A DNA stretch of 64,000 nt. Source: Apium graveolens. Taxonomy: Eukaryota; Streptophyta; Magnoliopsida; Apiales; Apiaceae. Location: the NCBI RefSeq assembly GCF_009905375.1, contig NC_133650.1, positions 291,042,270 through 291,106,269 on the forward strand. Reading direction: 5' to 3'. The notes beneath the pieces were generated by a model, which saw nothing but the letters and a program-made list of their open reading frames with translations, did no database searches and was not told the origin of the DNA. The translations under genes were made by a program, and so were the position numbers. Below are positions 1-10,459 of the stretch, one piece after another (position 1 is the stretch's first letter; the number at the start of each line of letters is the position of its first letter).

Positions 1-1414
1 TCTCTAGAAAAGATACCTGTTCTTTTAATTTGTCTTGATTAATGTGCACAAGTCTTAATTCATTGACCTCTTTCTCAAGGTCTGTGATCTGTAAACTTAA
101 CAGTTCATTATCACGACGTGCACAATCTAAGTTACCTCTTAGATGATAAACCATTTCAGCATCAGAAAGTTTTACCTCTATTCTTGACGATGAAGCTTTT
201 CCATCAATAGCCATAAGAGCAAGATTTCCTTCATCTTCATCTTCACTGTCAGTATCATCCCAGCTTCTTCCCTTTGCCAGATAAGCCCTTTCAGAGTTCT
301 TTCTTACTTGCTTTGGCTTTCTGCATTCTGTGGCAAAGTGTCCCAACTCATTGCAGTTATAGCATCTGATGGTGCTCCGATCAACCATCCCTGTTTTGTA
401 TCCACCACTGCTGGTGTTAGAGGATGAAGATCCACCTTTCTGGAATTTGTTGTAGTTGGACTTGTACTTAAGCTTGGGATTCCTCTTGAATCTGACATGG
501 GAGAATCTCTTGACAATTTGGGCCATTGACTCGTCTTCCAATTGCTCCAGCTCTTCCAAGGAATAAAAATCATCACTTGATTGATTTGTAGTAGGAGGAT
601 CATATTCTGCTACTAACTCATTTTCCTCAGCCTTGGAAAACTGTACCATTCTCTCTAACTGTTGAGATTGTTGTTGTTGTTGACCTTCAGCTACAAGTGC
701 AGTAGATGTGCTGACCATTCTATCCTTCCCATAGACTTCCTTCTGTTGAATCTGCTCCAACTCATAAGTTTTTAACACTCCATAGAGCCTGTCCAAAGAA
801 ATCTCACTCAGATCTCTAGCTTCTCTAATGGCAGTGATTCTATGTTCAAGATGAGCTGGCAGTGTTAAAAGGAACTTTTTGTTGACCTCCCTGATTGAAT
901 AATACTTTCCATTGATGTTCAGGTTGTTGATCAACGCATTGTACCTCTCAAACACTTCAGTAATTCCTTCTCCTGGATTTGATTTGAAATGTTCATATTC
1001 AGAGGTTAGGATTTCCAACTTGTTCTCCCTAACTTCCTCTGTGCCTTCATTAATTACCTCAATAGTTTCCCACATGTGTTTAGAATTTTTACAGTTCATC
1101 ACATGTCTGTTCATCAAGGGATCAAGGGAATCAATTAATATTAATTGAAGGCTGGCATCCAAGGAGGCTTCTTCCTTCTCAGCAGGAGTAAAATCTTCAG
1201 GCTCTTTTGGATAGGTTCTAGCTTCAGTAGTCACCACACCATCTATTATTACCTCCGGTTCAATAATCATCGGAGTTTTTATACCCTTCTTTAACAAGTT
1301 TGAATATTTGGGATTTGCAACTTGTAAAAATAATAGCATCTTCTTCTTCCACATGATATAATTCTCTTTATCAAATTGTGGAATTTTAACGGTTCCAACT
1401 TTATGTGAAGTCAT
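1..1414 (-). CDS. Gag region of a SIRE-like Ty1/copia polyprotein, partial (runs off the window)
   Basis: The minus strand reads open from the ATG at 1414-1412 to base 1, at least 471 codons, with no stop that I can find. Gag forms the virus-like particle and packages element RNA. The first about 250 residues match the UBN2/retrotran_gag architecture. A CCHC knuckle of form CX2CX4HX4C (starting RCYNCNELGHFATEC) lies near residue 355. It is followed by an acidic stretch and a heptad-like leucine-rich stretch that looks like a coiled coil. The ATG was chosen because it is about 80 bp downstream of the PBS and begins the usual short copia Gag N terminus. The lack of stops contrasts with the SIRE-like gag at 58162-60081. 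Pol lies outside the window, so integrity is unknown. Confidence 0.85.
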   Translation of the reverse strand, partial: MTSHKVGTVKIPQFDKENYIMWKKKMLLFLQVANPKYSNLLKKGIKTPMIIEPEVIIDGVVTTEARTYPKEPEDFTPAEKEEASLDASLQLILIDSLDPLMNRHVMNCKNSKHMWETIEVINEGTEEVRENKLEILTSEYEHFKSNPGEGITEVFERYNALINNLNINGKYYSIREVNKKFLLTLPAHLEHRITAIREARDLSEISLDRLYGVLKTYELEQIQQKEVYGKDRMVSTSTALVAEGQQQQQSQQLERMVQFSKAEENELVAEYDPPTTNQSSDDFYSLEELEQLEDESMAQIVKRFSHVRFKRNPKLKYKSNYNKFQKGGSSSSNTSSGGYKTGMVDRSTIRCYNCNELGHFATECRKPKQVRKNSERAYLAKGRSWDDTDSEDEDEGNLALMAIDGKASSSRIEVKLSDAEMVYHLRGNLDCARRDNELLSLQITDLEKEVNELRLVHINQDKLKEQVSFLE

Positions 1415-1496
1415 TATGAATTTTTGAATAAATAAAAATTCAAGGAGTTGAAAAATCACAAAAGTCTAGGATCTTGATTTGTTCGTTAATCAGAAG

Positions 1497-1508
1497 GCTC
1501 TGATACCA
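1497..1508 (-). other. Primer binding site, initiator-tRNA-Met type
   Basis: Read on the minus strand this is TGGTATCAGAGC, complementary to the 3' end of plant initiator tRNA-Met including CCA. It lies 2 bp from the LTR edge at 1511. It fixes the minus orientation of the element and makes the adjoining LTR the 5' LTR. Confidence 0.9.
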
Positions 1509-1510
1509 AT

Positions 1511-2874
1511 TGTTAGGTCCCAATGTGTTTGTAGAAGGGGGGTTGAATACAAACGTTACCAAATAATCGAATAAAATGCGGAATAAAAAATGTGAAACAA
1601 AATTCAAGTTAAATAAAAATATTATTAAACTTGAAAGGTGTTACAACAACTGTATCGATTACAAGGTATTAATCTCAAATCAATTATCACAAATCTAGAA
1701 TAAATTCGACATGAACTTTTTCTATTTTTGCAATAATTAGAATCAAATGCTAAACGCGATTTGAGATTAAGTTCTAGGGATTTTAATCCGCTAGATTGAT
1801 ACACAAGAACAAGATAAAGATTTCTAGTGGATTAGATTTAACATTACAATCTAGAAATTATGATCTTGAATAAAGCAGAGAAGAAAATAAAATGTTTCAG
1901 AGGCGGCTGCTTTCTTGTTCTTGTATTTTTGTTTGAATGATTGAGTTCTTTTTTTTTGATTTGCTGCTCTCTGCTTCTATTTAATAAATCAGCTGAGTTG
2001 AATTGAATTGGCATGACAATCCTTTAGCTTGTATGACTTTCGGTAGGACAATTGAATGAACTAGCAAGACAATCTGAATGAACTAGCAAGACAATCTGAA
2101 TGAACTAGCAAGACAATCAGAATGAACTAGCAAGACAATCAGAATGAACTAGCAAGACAATCATCCTCCTAGAGTGACTTTCGGTGAGACAATGTAAAAT
2201 GGCCTAGCATGACAATCGGTATGACAATCCTGATTGTCATGCTAGTTCATTTTCAATTGTCTTGCTGATTTAAAGCTTAAATTTAATCCAATTAAACTTC
2301 TGAAAATTCCTAAAATTCCTAGAATTAAATCAGAATTAATTAATCAATTAATTCAATTAATAAATAAATTATTCTTCACAGATATAATTTATTTTCTTAA
2401 TTAAATTAGATGACTTAATTAATTAATAGAGAATTAATTCTAGTCTTGAGCAGCAACCATTCTTCTGCAAATCTTCTGAAAATCACTGAAAATTATGAAT
2501 CAATTCCATCACTTCAACGTTGACACTCGATGTACTGTCTGGTTCATGAGTGACTAACTTCCGTGACGTTTCTTCATGTCTTGACTCTGACACTTTGATT
2601 TTCTTCAGATTAAATCCTTGTAATTAATGATACTCTGACGAGATCTCTGTCACTTGATTAAATCCACAATCTTGACTTATATCACTGAGGCATGATCAAT
2701 TTCTTGAACTTCTTCCAGTGAATTAATTCCTCAAGTCTGTAGATGAACCTTGTCTCTGAATCCTTTGACAGATATTACTTTGCGAGATCTCTCTGACGGT
2801 CGATCCACTATTTACTTATTACATTCTTATTTGAGTTGAGTTGAATCCTCGAATATACAAATAGGTCTATGACA
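1511..2874 (-). repeat. 5' LTR of the SIRE-like element
   Basis: The PBS-side edge is firm: plus-strand TGTTAGGTCC directly after the PBS. The outer edge is placed at ...TATGACA (2874). That is inferred from the TG/CA rule and from the change to sequence typical of the neighbouring copia LTR. The second LTR copy lies outside the window, so the outer edge could be off by tens of bases. The LTR holds a 22-bp tandem repeat and an inverted copy of it. Confidence 0.7.
2053..2162. repeat. 22-bp tandem repeat, five copies, inside the LTR
   Basis: Five consecutive 22-bp units contain GAATGAACTAGCAAGACAAT. The first three are identical; the last two start with A instead of T. Related degenerate copies follow to about 2265, including an inverted copy (GATTGTCATGCTAGTTCATTT) near 2230. 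The region could therefore also fold back on itself. It lies in U3 and may be an enhancer-type repeat. Confidence 0.9.
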
Positions 2875-3250
2875 TATGACTTACAAGCACCTACATACTA
2901 GCTATAGTGTCACCACACAAATGTCTATGAGAACAGACATCCTTCATAATGAAGCAAGTATAATATGTACCAATCTTTGCGGATTATTAATTACCAGTTA
3001 GTAATCCTACGACCAGGAACTATTTAAGTTTAGAGTTATCATCTTTTAGGTCTCATTATTATGATCTCATCACAATCCATAAAAAGCTTTACTCTAAACT
3101 GTGGTATAACTTATTTAAACATTTAAATAGATAGAGCCCGCAATAAAAACAAAACAAGTCTTTTATTAATATCAATAAAATCAAAACAGATTACATAAAA
3201 GTTATTACTAAATCCTTATACATGATTGGACTTAAGACATATCTCTTTCA
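2875..3250 (-). repeat. 3' LTR fragment of the decayed copia element
   Basis: On the minus strand the LTR begins TGAAAGAGATATG immediately after the PPT (3251-3262). It can be followed for about 375 bp until the SIRE-like LTR. A segment resembling the young copia LTR (around a CTTAAA...CCTGGTCG block) supports the assignment. The rest of the LTR is outside the window. Confidence 0.7.
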
Positions 3251-3264
3251 ATCTCCCACTTGTA

Positions 3265-6179
3265 CTAAAGCCAATCACTCTGGTATTTAATACCCATCTT
3301 ATCTTTATGACGATCAAAGTGACTTTGAGAAAGTGGCTTTGTGAGTGGATCTGCTACGTTGTTATGTGTTTCAACTCTCTCGACATTGACATCTCCTTTA
3401 TTTTCAACTCAGATTCATCACCAAAAAACAAGAAAAATGTCCTGAGTCTTTTGCAAGTACTTAAGGATGTTTTTCACTGCTTTCCGGTGGTCTTCACCTG
3501 AATTGGACTGATATATGCTCGTCACACTAATTGAATAAGTAATATCAGGCCTTGTACACAACATCGCGTACATGATAGATCCTATTGCTGAAGCATAAGG
3601 AATCTTACTCATACGCTCTCTTTCCTCAAGTGTCTTATGAGACATTTTTTCGGAAAGGGACACTTCATGGCTCATCGGTATGAGACCTCTTTTGGAGTTT
3701 TCCATGCTAAACCTTTTAAGCACTTTCTGGATGTATGTACCCTGGGTAAGACCTATCATTCTTCTAGATCTATCTCTATAGATCTTCATACCGAGAATGT
3801 AGGATGCTTCTCCCAAGTCCTTCATGGTGAAGTTCTTTGATAGCCATACTTTGACTGATTGTAGCATCGGTATATTATTTCATATAAGAAGTATGTCATT
3901 CACATACAATACAAGAAATGTTACCGCGCTCCCACTAACCTTCTTGTAGACACATGGTTCATCTATGTTTTTGATAAAACCAAACTCTTTGATTGTCTCA
4001 TCAAAACGGATGTTCCATCTACGAGAAGCTTGCCTTAAACCATATATGGTTTGCAACAGCTTACACACTAGGTGTTTATTTCCCTTGGAAAGAAAACCCT
4101 CTGGCTGTGTCATATACACTTCCTCCTCAAGTTCCCCATTGAGAAAGGCCGTTTTCACGTCCATTTTCCAGATCTCATAGTCGTAGTAAGCAGCAATCGC
4201 AAGCAAAATCTGAATTGATTTTAATAGGGCTACAGGCGAAAAAGTTTCATCAAAGTCAATCCCTTGCCTTTGTTTGAATCCTTTTGCCACGAGCCTGGCC
4301 TTATAGGTCTCCACATGGCCATCTGCTCCAATCTTTCTCTTGTATACCCACTTGCACCCAATAGGCTTAACACCTTCAGGCGCCTCAACCAGAGTCCATA
4401 CTTGGTTGGTATACATAGATTCCATTTCGGATTTCATGGCACTATGACATTTCTCTGAGTCAACACTACTCATAGCCTCATTATAGGTCACAGGGTCGTC
4501 ATCATCAATTATTGACAACTCATTGCCATTCTCAATGACAAGGCCATAATACCTCTCAGGTTGGCGAGACACTCTCCCTGTCCTATGAATGGGTTGTTCC
4601 ACAGAAGGTTGTTCAGTCTGAACAGGTGTTTCCACTTGATCCGTAGTAGTTTGTGCTTCTTGAACTTCATCAAGTTCAATTTTGCTCTCACCGTTTCCTT
4701 CAAGGATAAACTCCTTTTCCAAGAAGGTAGCATGTCTGGAGACAAACACCCGATGATCGATGTAAAAGTAATACCCCAAAGTCTCTTTAGGATATCCCAC
4801 AAAATTACATTTTACGGATCGAGATTCCAGCTTATCTGGTTCAACTTTCTTGACATAAGATGGACATCCCCAAATCTTAACGTGTTTAAGACTCGGTTTC
4901 CTTTCTTTCCATATCTCATATGGTGTTTGAGGAACAGATTTGGAAGGCACCTTATTCAGTAAATATGCTGAGGTTTCCAATGCATAACCCCATAGGAATA
5001 CTGGAAGATTCGCATAGCTCATCATGGACCGAACCATGTCTAACAAAGTTCGATTTCTCCTTTCAGATACCCCATTCAACTGTGGAGTATATGGAGGAGT
5101 CCACTGGGAGACTATACCATTTCTTTGAGATAACCTAGAAACTCTCCATTCAAGTATTCACCACCTCGATCTGATCGAAGAGTTATAATACTATGTTTGG
5201 TTTGTTTCTCCACTTCATACTTATATTCTTTGAACTTTTCAAAGGCTTCAGACTTGTGTTTCATCAAATACACATATCCGAATCTAGATCGATCATCTAT
5301 GAAAGTAATGAAGTATGAAAATCCACCCATGGCTTGCATAGACATTGATCCACATACATCTGTGTGTACCAATCCTAGCAAATATGAAGCCCTCTCTCCA
5401 TGTCCACTAAATGGAGATTTGGTCATTTTACCCAATAGATAAGACTCGCATGTAGGATATGATTCAAAATCAAAGGGGTCAAGTAACCCTTCCTTATGCA
5501 ATATCCGCAGTCTATTTTCACTAATATGACCTAGCCTACAGTGCCATAAATAGGTCAGATTTTCATCATCTCGTTTTCTTTTATTAGTTTATTCAATCTG
5601 AAGTAAATCATGCTCTACGTCACATACATACAGACCATTATTTATAATACCACGTCCATAAAGAACATTATCTCTAAGGATAGAACATTCATTATTCTTA
5701 ATAATAAATAAAAAACCATCCAAATCCAACATAGGAATAGAAACAATATTCCTCACAATAGAGGGAACGTAATAACAATTATTCAGAATAATAGTCTTGC
5801 TCGTAGGCATATGTAAACTAAATGATCCTACAGAAATGGCCGCAACCCTTGCTCCATTCCCCATACGTAGAATCACCTCATCTTTTTCAAGAGTCCTACT
5901 TCCCTTTAGTCCTTGCAACGAATTACAAATATGAGAACCACAGGCGGTATCTAATACCCAAGTAGAAATTTGACCTAGTGACATATTAACTTCGATCATG
6001 AACATGCCTGAATCAGAAGCGGTAGTCTTACTACCATTCTTCTTCTTCAATTCTGCAAGGTAAACCTTGCAGTTCCTCTTCCAGTGCCCCAACTTGTTAC
6101 AATGAAAATAAACAGCTAAATTAGGACCAGTCAACTTGTGAGCATCTAGTATGCTCCGGAGTGATAGTGCAGAAGACAT
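3265..6179 (-). pseudogene. Copia gag-pol pseudogene with gag and RNase H deletions
   Basis: The homologous frame starts at 6179 and should end at the TAG at 3265. About 20 Gag residues are joined in frame to the zinc knuckle, so most of Gag (about 235 codons against the complete relative) is missing. The first knuckle cysteine is Tyr. Protease reads LDTACGSH, with DTA instead of DTG. Pieces at 5112-5501 and 3880-5079 carry integrase and reverse transcriptase; a stop and a frameshift separate them. The polymerase motif is YVND instead of YVDD. After the conserved ILKYLQKTQD (near 3430) the sequence jumps to the C-terminal ADPLTK motif, so the RNase H core is gone. It cannot encode a working element. 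Confidence 0.9.
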
Positions 6180-6368
6180 GACGAATATAGTAAATCTGTA
6201 AATGATAAATACATAACAACACTTAGAAAATATTCAATTTCATTTCAAAACACTATATGAATCGGGTCTTTATTCATAAGTGTCTCCCACTAGTTTATCT
6301 AATTTATTCAATCCCCTAAGTGAAAATTAAGCATTCATAATGCTAGTGGGAATAGGGATCCTACATTC

Positions 6369-6702
6369 CATCACACAACCTCGGCTGTGGCACGAAACGA
6401 CATGTGATGTTCAATAGGCAGACAACTCTTGTCAATTACATCTTATGTTATTCCCTAATATAACTTTAGCTTCTTGAATAATTGAGTCACGGTTGTGGCA
6501 CGATAAACTCAATATTCTAAGTCAAGTCTAACCCAACATTTCGTACAATTGAATCAGTCTCCAACGGCCCACGGCTGTGGCACGTAACGACCTTTAGATT
6601 CTAATTCAATGTACACATCTCTATGTAATATACAAGTATTTCTTATTTCGAAATCAAAGCCCTCGGCTGTAGCACGAAACGACAATGATTCAAAAATAAG
6701 AA
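6369..6702 (-). repeat. Four hairpins presenting a repeated CGGCTGTGGCACG motif
   Basis: Plus-strand motif CGGCTGTGGCACGAAACGAC or a close variant occurs four times. Each copy is flanked by its own inverted repeat: CATCACA/TGTGATG (6369-6409); ATTGAGT/ACTCAAT (6481-6513); GTACAATTGAAT/ATTCAATGTAC with one bulge (6543-6614); TTCTTATTT/AAATAAGAA (6640-6702). The stems are unrelated to each other while the apical sequence is kept, as expected for RNA modules selected for structure plus loop. The biological role is unknown. Confidence 0.75.
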
Positions 6703-7231
6703 CTACTTTCTACCATGTTGGAAGGCTTTGATCGACACAAGCCCGTTGTGTCATTGGCCAATTACTACTTGATATTATTTAATTTTAGAGGGATTATATT
6801 ACGTTACAATCATAGTCATATTATAAAGAGATTCTTCCTTTTAAATTAAATATTTCAAATCAATAATCGATAATCAGATGATTCCCAGATCGGGTGGAGC
6901 ATTGTCAAGAGGCGTCACTTAATAACCCTTTCTTACAGATAGAAATTTGTTGTTGACAGAATCATCCTTTCTCTCAATATTGAAAATTCATATTCAATTA
7001 CGTGTTTCATAAACACAAGAATCTCATGATCGTATTCATAATATTTATATTAAGGTCATGAAATAATTTCACTATACTAGATTGTCTAACAAACGCCTTA
7101 TGTCAATTAAGTTCACCTAAATCTATCATCGCATGGTAAACATAGGCATATATCTCATATATAAAATTAAATAAACAAGTAAATGTAAAGTGCAATAAAG
7201 TATATGTGTTTGGTTATGGCCCCATCCTATG

Positions 7232-7261
7232 TGATCTTTATCAAGCTCATGATAAAGATCA
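7232..7261 (-). other. Conserved leader hairpin, 12-bp stem
   Basis: Perfect inverted repeat TGATCTTTATCA / TGATAAAGATCA around a 6-nt loop. The flanking sequence (CACATAGGAT on the loop-distal side, and GATTGACC) is shared with the hairpin at 41728-41755. Relative to that copy the stem carries one extra base on each arm that pair with each other. Confidence 0.8.
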
Positions 7262-8079
7262 AGGTCAATCTAATATGGTGATGGAAATAAATATAACTAC
7301 TTATTACATAAGTCTTCTTCTTTGTATAGACTTCTTGTATGCCTCGTCTTCTTCTTTGTATCACCTCCATTGGATATCCTTCTTGAGTCTTCAATTACAT
7401 TACATGATTGAAAGTAAAACTAATCTAATGAACTTACAAGAATAACTCGAGTTACATTCGAGATTTATGATTACAAAGATTGACGACATGCAAGTCATAT
7501 TTAAAACCAAAACCAAAACCATTACACTAAGGTCGAAAGGCCATAACCATCCACCATGCTCATACAACACATAAAAGCATATTAAAACACATAATCTGAT
7601 CTTAACATATCATATTATCCATGATCTAATCATAAAAAAAATATGACAAAATCAGAATCATAATCAGAAAAACAAGAATCACTGTTTACGGGCAGTAAAC
7701 GACGTCAAACGCCTTACAGACGAGTCATTGATAGCTTTAGCTGTCAGTTTTGTTCAGACGCTCGTTTACCTATAGAATAGTGTATTCGTTTGCGTAAATC
7801 AGACACCAGACCCAGATTTCAGCAAATCTGCAGCAGCCAATTCAGAATCCGTATCTAATATGATTCTCATAATTAGAACAAACATAAATCATTTATATAT
7901 CAGTATATATACAGATTACATAATCATCTTATGATTATACAACTCACATGAATATTATATATTCAAAACCATACATATATAAGCATATTATATCAACATC
8001 AAATCATGGCGAATCACGTACATGCTCATATATCGAAAACAGTTAAACACATAAACGAATTAAAAACTTTTCGCAAGTA

Positions 8080-8091
8080 GCTCTGATGCCA
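8080..8091 (-). other. Primer binding site with a changed fourth base
   Basis: On the minus strand this reads TGGCATCAGAGC, the initiator-Met type PBS except C instead of T at position 4. The complete relative at 40909-40920 has the same base. It lies 1 bp from the LTR edge at 8093. Confidence 0.85.
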
Positions 8092-8092
8092 T

Positions 8093-8690
8093 TGAAGGGT
8101 TTTTAGCACATCAACGCAACGAAAACATAAATTTAAATCTTAAAAAAAAACGAAACCCTCCGCAGGATCCATGCGAAAAATAATATTTAATTTGTAGTTC
8201 AGTATGTTTACCTTAAGAAGCTTTACATTAATGGAAAGATGGAGGTCTTTAATAGCGATCCAAGAACCACGAGGGGAGATCCTTAGCAGCTGCTCCTCAA
8301 GTGTGAAGCACTCCACCGGTATCCACCAAGAAAATGATGTAATGGAGAAGGAGGAGGTGAAGAGAATTAGGGTTTTGTAAAAAAATTTAGGTTGAGTCAA
8401 AAATAGGGTTCATAATAGTATATTTATAGGCAAAATTTTTAGCTGTAAATTTTCCCATAAAATATTATTATTATTAACCCTTTATTATTCTCATTAATAA
8501 TTAAAACACCTTTTAATTATTAATCCTTTTTCTAAACACTTTAGAAATAATTCTCTCTCTTGATTTAATTTCCAAAAATTAAATTCTTAATTAATAATAT
8601 TAAGAACCTTTTCTTAATTAATTTATAATCATCCCCTTAATTCCGGATCGTTTTCAGGTTATGGTATGAAACAAGAATCTAACCTTCTAA
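8093..8690 (-). repeat. Partial 5' LTR of the decayed copia element
   Basis: The inner edge (plus-strand TGAAGGG) adjoins the PBS. A TATA-like TATAAATATA lies on the minus strand at about 8420-8432, roughly 330 bp from the PBS, close to the spacing in the complete relative. The sequence matching the start of the 3' LTR (3200-3250) is absent to the right, so the outer U3 is lost. The junction near 8690 is approximate. Confidence 0.65.
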
Positions 8691-10452
8691 AATTTACAAC
8701 AACTGAAATACAAGTCTAAATACCTTTGTACTAATTCCCTTGTCTTATCTTTCTAGCATCTTTATCTTCTTGCAGATGAGATTTTTCTATCTTCTGCTGT
8801 CTATTAAAGACTATTCACTTTTATCCTCATTTGTCTCTGAAAGAAATAAAAATTTACAAAGCAAGAGTGAGCCAAAAATGCTCAGCAAGTACATAAATTA
8901 TTCTCAAGTATCAATATCAAAAGAGATTTATGGAAAAAAATTAAATAATTTATAAACATTTCTATTTATTTGAAGCAGTTGAGCGAATGAAACATTGGTC
9001 GTTATTAGCCCTTAATCATAAATCAAAAGTGATGAATCATTCCCAGATTCATCTCTTGAATCATGGTTTTGTCCGGTTTTGTAATCATAAACTCTTCAAG
9101 AAGGAATGTCATTAATGGAAATCAACAATAAATTAGACTGGACCCTAGAACCAACATATTCACTATAACATGTTGATCAATCACGATATAGCGCGGATTT
9201 ATACCCAACTGCATAGACGCACCTACATATAGGGTACCACGGGCACTATGGCCTAATAATCAAGGGTCCGACCATCTGTGGCCCTTAGGGTCCAGCTCAT
9301 TCCTGGCCCTCATCATAACCATCCAGTTTTTAGAGTATTTTGATGTCAAATCACTTTGATTTTGATTCAGGGTTCGCAAATAATCCGAAATAATAGGTAA
9401 TTGCTCAAGAGGTCAATCAATAATAACAATGAACAAGAATAACTAGGTACTTGCATAATTAAGATTAACTGCAGCGAAATATAAAAACATTTAACTAAAC
9501 TGAATTTAGAATAGGGAAGAAATACTGGTAATATACCATAAGAAAGTTCAGGAATACTTGCCCCAGGTGATCCTCTTTAACTTTCAATCATCATGTTATG
9601 TTCACCTCTACTCGGTATTCAGTCGTCACATTCCAACGCATAACCAAGCTCTAATTTTACTACCCTTGTCTGGCTTGAATACCTTGAACTATGTATATCT
9701 ATCATAAGAGGTGCTATTTCAATTAACCGACAATGTATAATTGTCTATCATAGCTTATTCTTATCGTCTACCCACCCGATAAAAATATATAAGATCATAT
9801 TTTAATCAGATGACGTTAAGAAGACACGTTAACTCATAATTCATATAATACGTACACACAAGGCACATAATCATATTATTCATATAACACATAGTCATAT
9901 AGTTCATGTAACATATAAGTTGAATAGCCAGAAGATAGATCTCGATACTTTTAGAATTGAAATCGGGTTAAATGGGGTATTTATAGTTACAAAAATAATA
10001 CCCCCAAAATTGTTTAGGGCTTAATAATATCATTTAATAAAAATAATTAGCCCAAAATTAATAATTAACGGGGAATAATTTTTAATTCAATAAATACAAA
10101 ATTAATGTTAAAAATTTCCAAAAATTATGAATATCCGAAAATGCAAAATATTAAATATTCGATAGTCCCACAATAATTATAAAGTAATTTTATAATTACT
10201 TTAAATAATAATTATTAATTCTATAAATCCTTATAAAATCATATACTAATCCAAAAATTTCCAGAAAAATACCAAAATTATGTAAATTTAATTCTGGATG
10301 ATTAAAATTAAAATATCCTAATTTTATCATATATATATATACACACCCAAATATCAATATCAATGATCAGATAATTCACCAAAATTCACATAATAATCAT
10401 ATAATAATTATTTATTAATAAAAATAGTTACACAAATTTCCCGGATATTACA
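8691..10452 (-). repeat. Gypsy LTR remnant (outer minus-strand element)
   Basis: The right edge is firm: ...CCCGGATATTACA at 10452, i.e. a minus-strand LTR starting TGTAATATCCGGG, as in many chromovirus (Tekay/Del-like) elements. It is followed by the PPT whose other half is at 13898. The minus strand has a CTATAAATACCCC TATA-like box near 9970. A GAGTGAGCC...GCTCAGCAAG block near 8868 resembles one in the other gypsy LTRs here. The left edge is lost against the copia fragment. No gene is seen. Confidence 0.65.
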
Positions 10453-10459
10453 TCCTTCC

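Larger units (their letters stand above)
6180..8079 (-). other. Long untranslated leader of the decayed copia element
   Basis: About 1.9 kb between PBS and gag, similar in length to the 1.85-kb leader of the complete relative. Several blocks can be aligned with that leader. Examples are a CTCGAATGTAACTCGAG block near 7445-7460, a TGCAAGTC/GACTTGCA block near 7488, the hairpin at 7232-7261 and a block around GATCATGAGATTCTTGTG near 7025. No long open frame is present. Retained non-coding blocks suggest RNA function such as packaging, dimerisation or translation control. Confidence 0.7.
2875..8690 (-). mobile_element. Decayed Ty1/copia element (Angela-like layout), minus strand, 5'-truncated
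   Basis: In element order (right to left): partial 5' LTR, PBS (8080-8091), a 1.9-kb leader, a broken gag-pol frame, a PPT (3251-3262) and the right part of a 3' LTR. It is a relative of the complete element at 39375-48274, shown by protein similarity and a homologous leader. Its two LTR pieces do not overlap in sequence. The 5' LTR loses its outer part near 8690, and the outer 3' LTR part is beyond the SIRE-like insertion at 1-2874. The lineage name rests on the long LTR, long leader and single frame, and is an inference. Confidence 0.8.

Noticed and set aside
304..603. 99-codon minus-strand frame
   Set aside because: It is a shadow in another frame of the open gag reading frame that runs from 1414 to the window edge and carries the zinc knuckle.
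1497..1508. tRNA gene near the GCTCTGATACCA sequences (also 60128, and reverse at 28395)
   Set aside because: Only the 12-nt primer-binding complement is present; no cloverleaf or promoter boxes.
6361..6720. Repeated GGCTGTGGCACG units considered as a CRISPR-like or satellite array
   Set aside because: Only four irregularly spaced copies in a retrotransposon leader of a plant; each belongs to a hairpin, and there is no spacer regularity.
8691..9000. Outer part of the copia 5' LTR
   Set aside because: No match to the LTR start at 3200-3250, and gypsy-LTR-like blocks begin here; treated as truncated junction instead.
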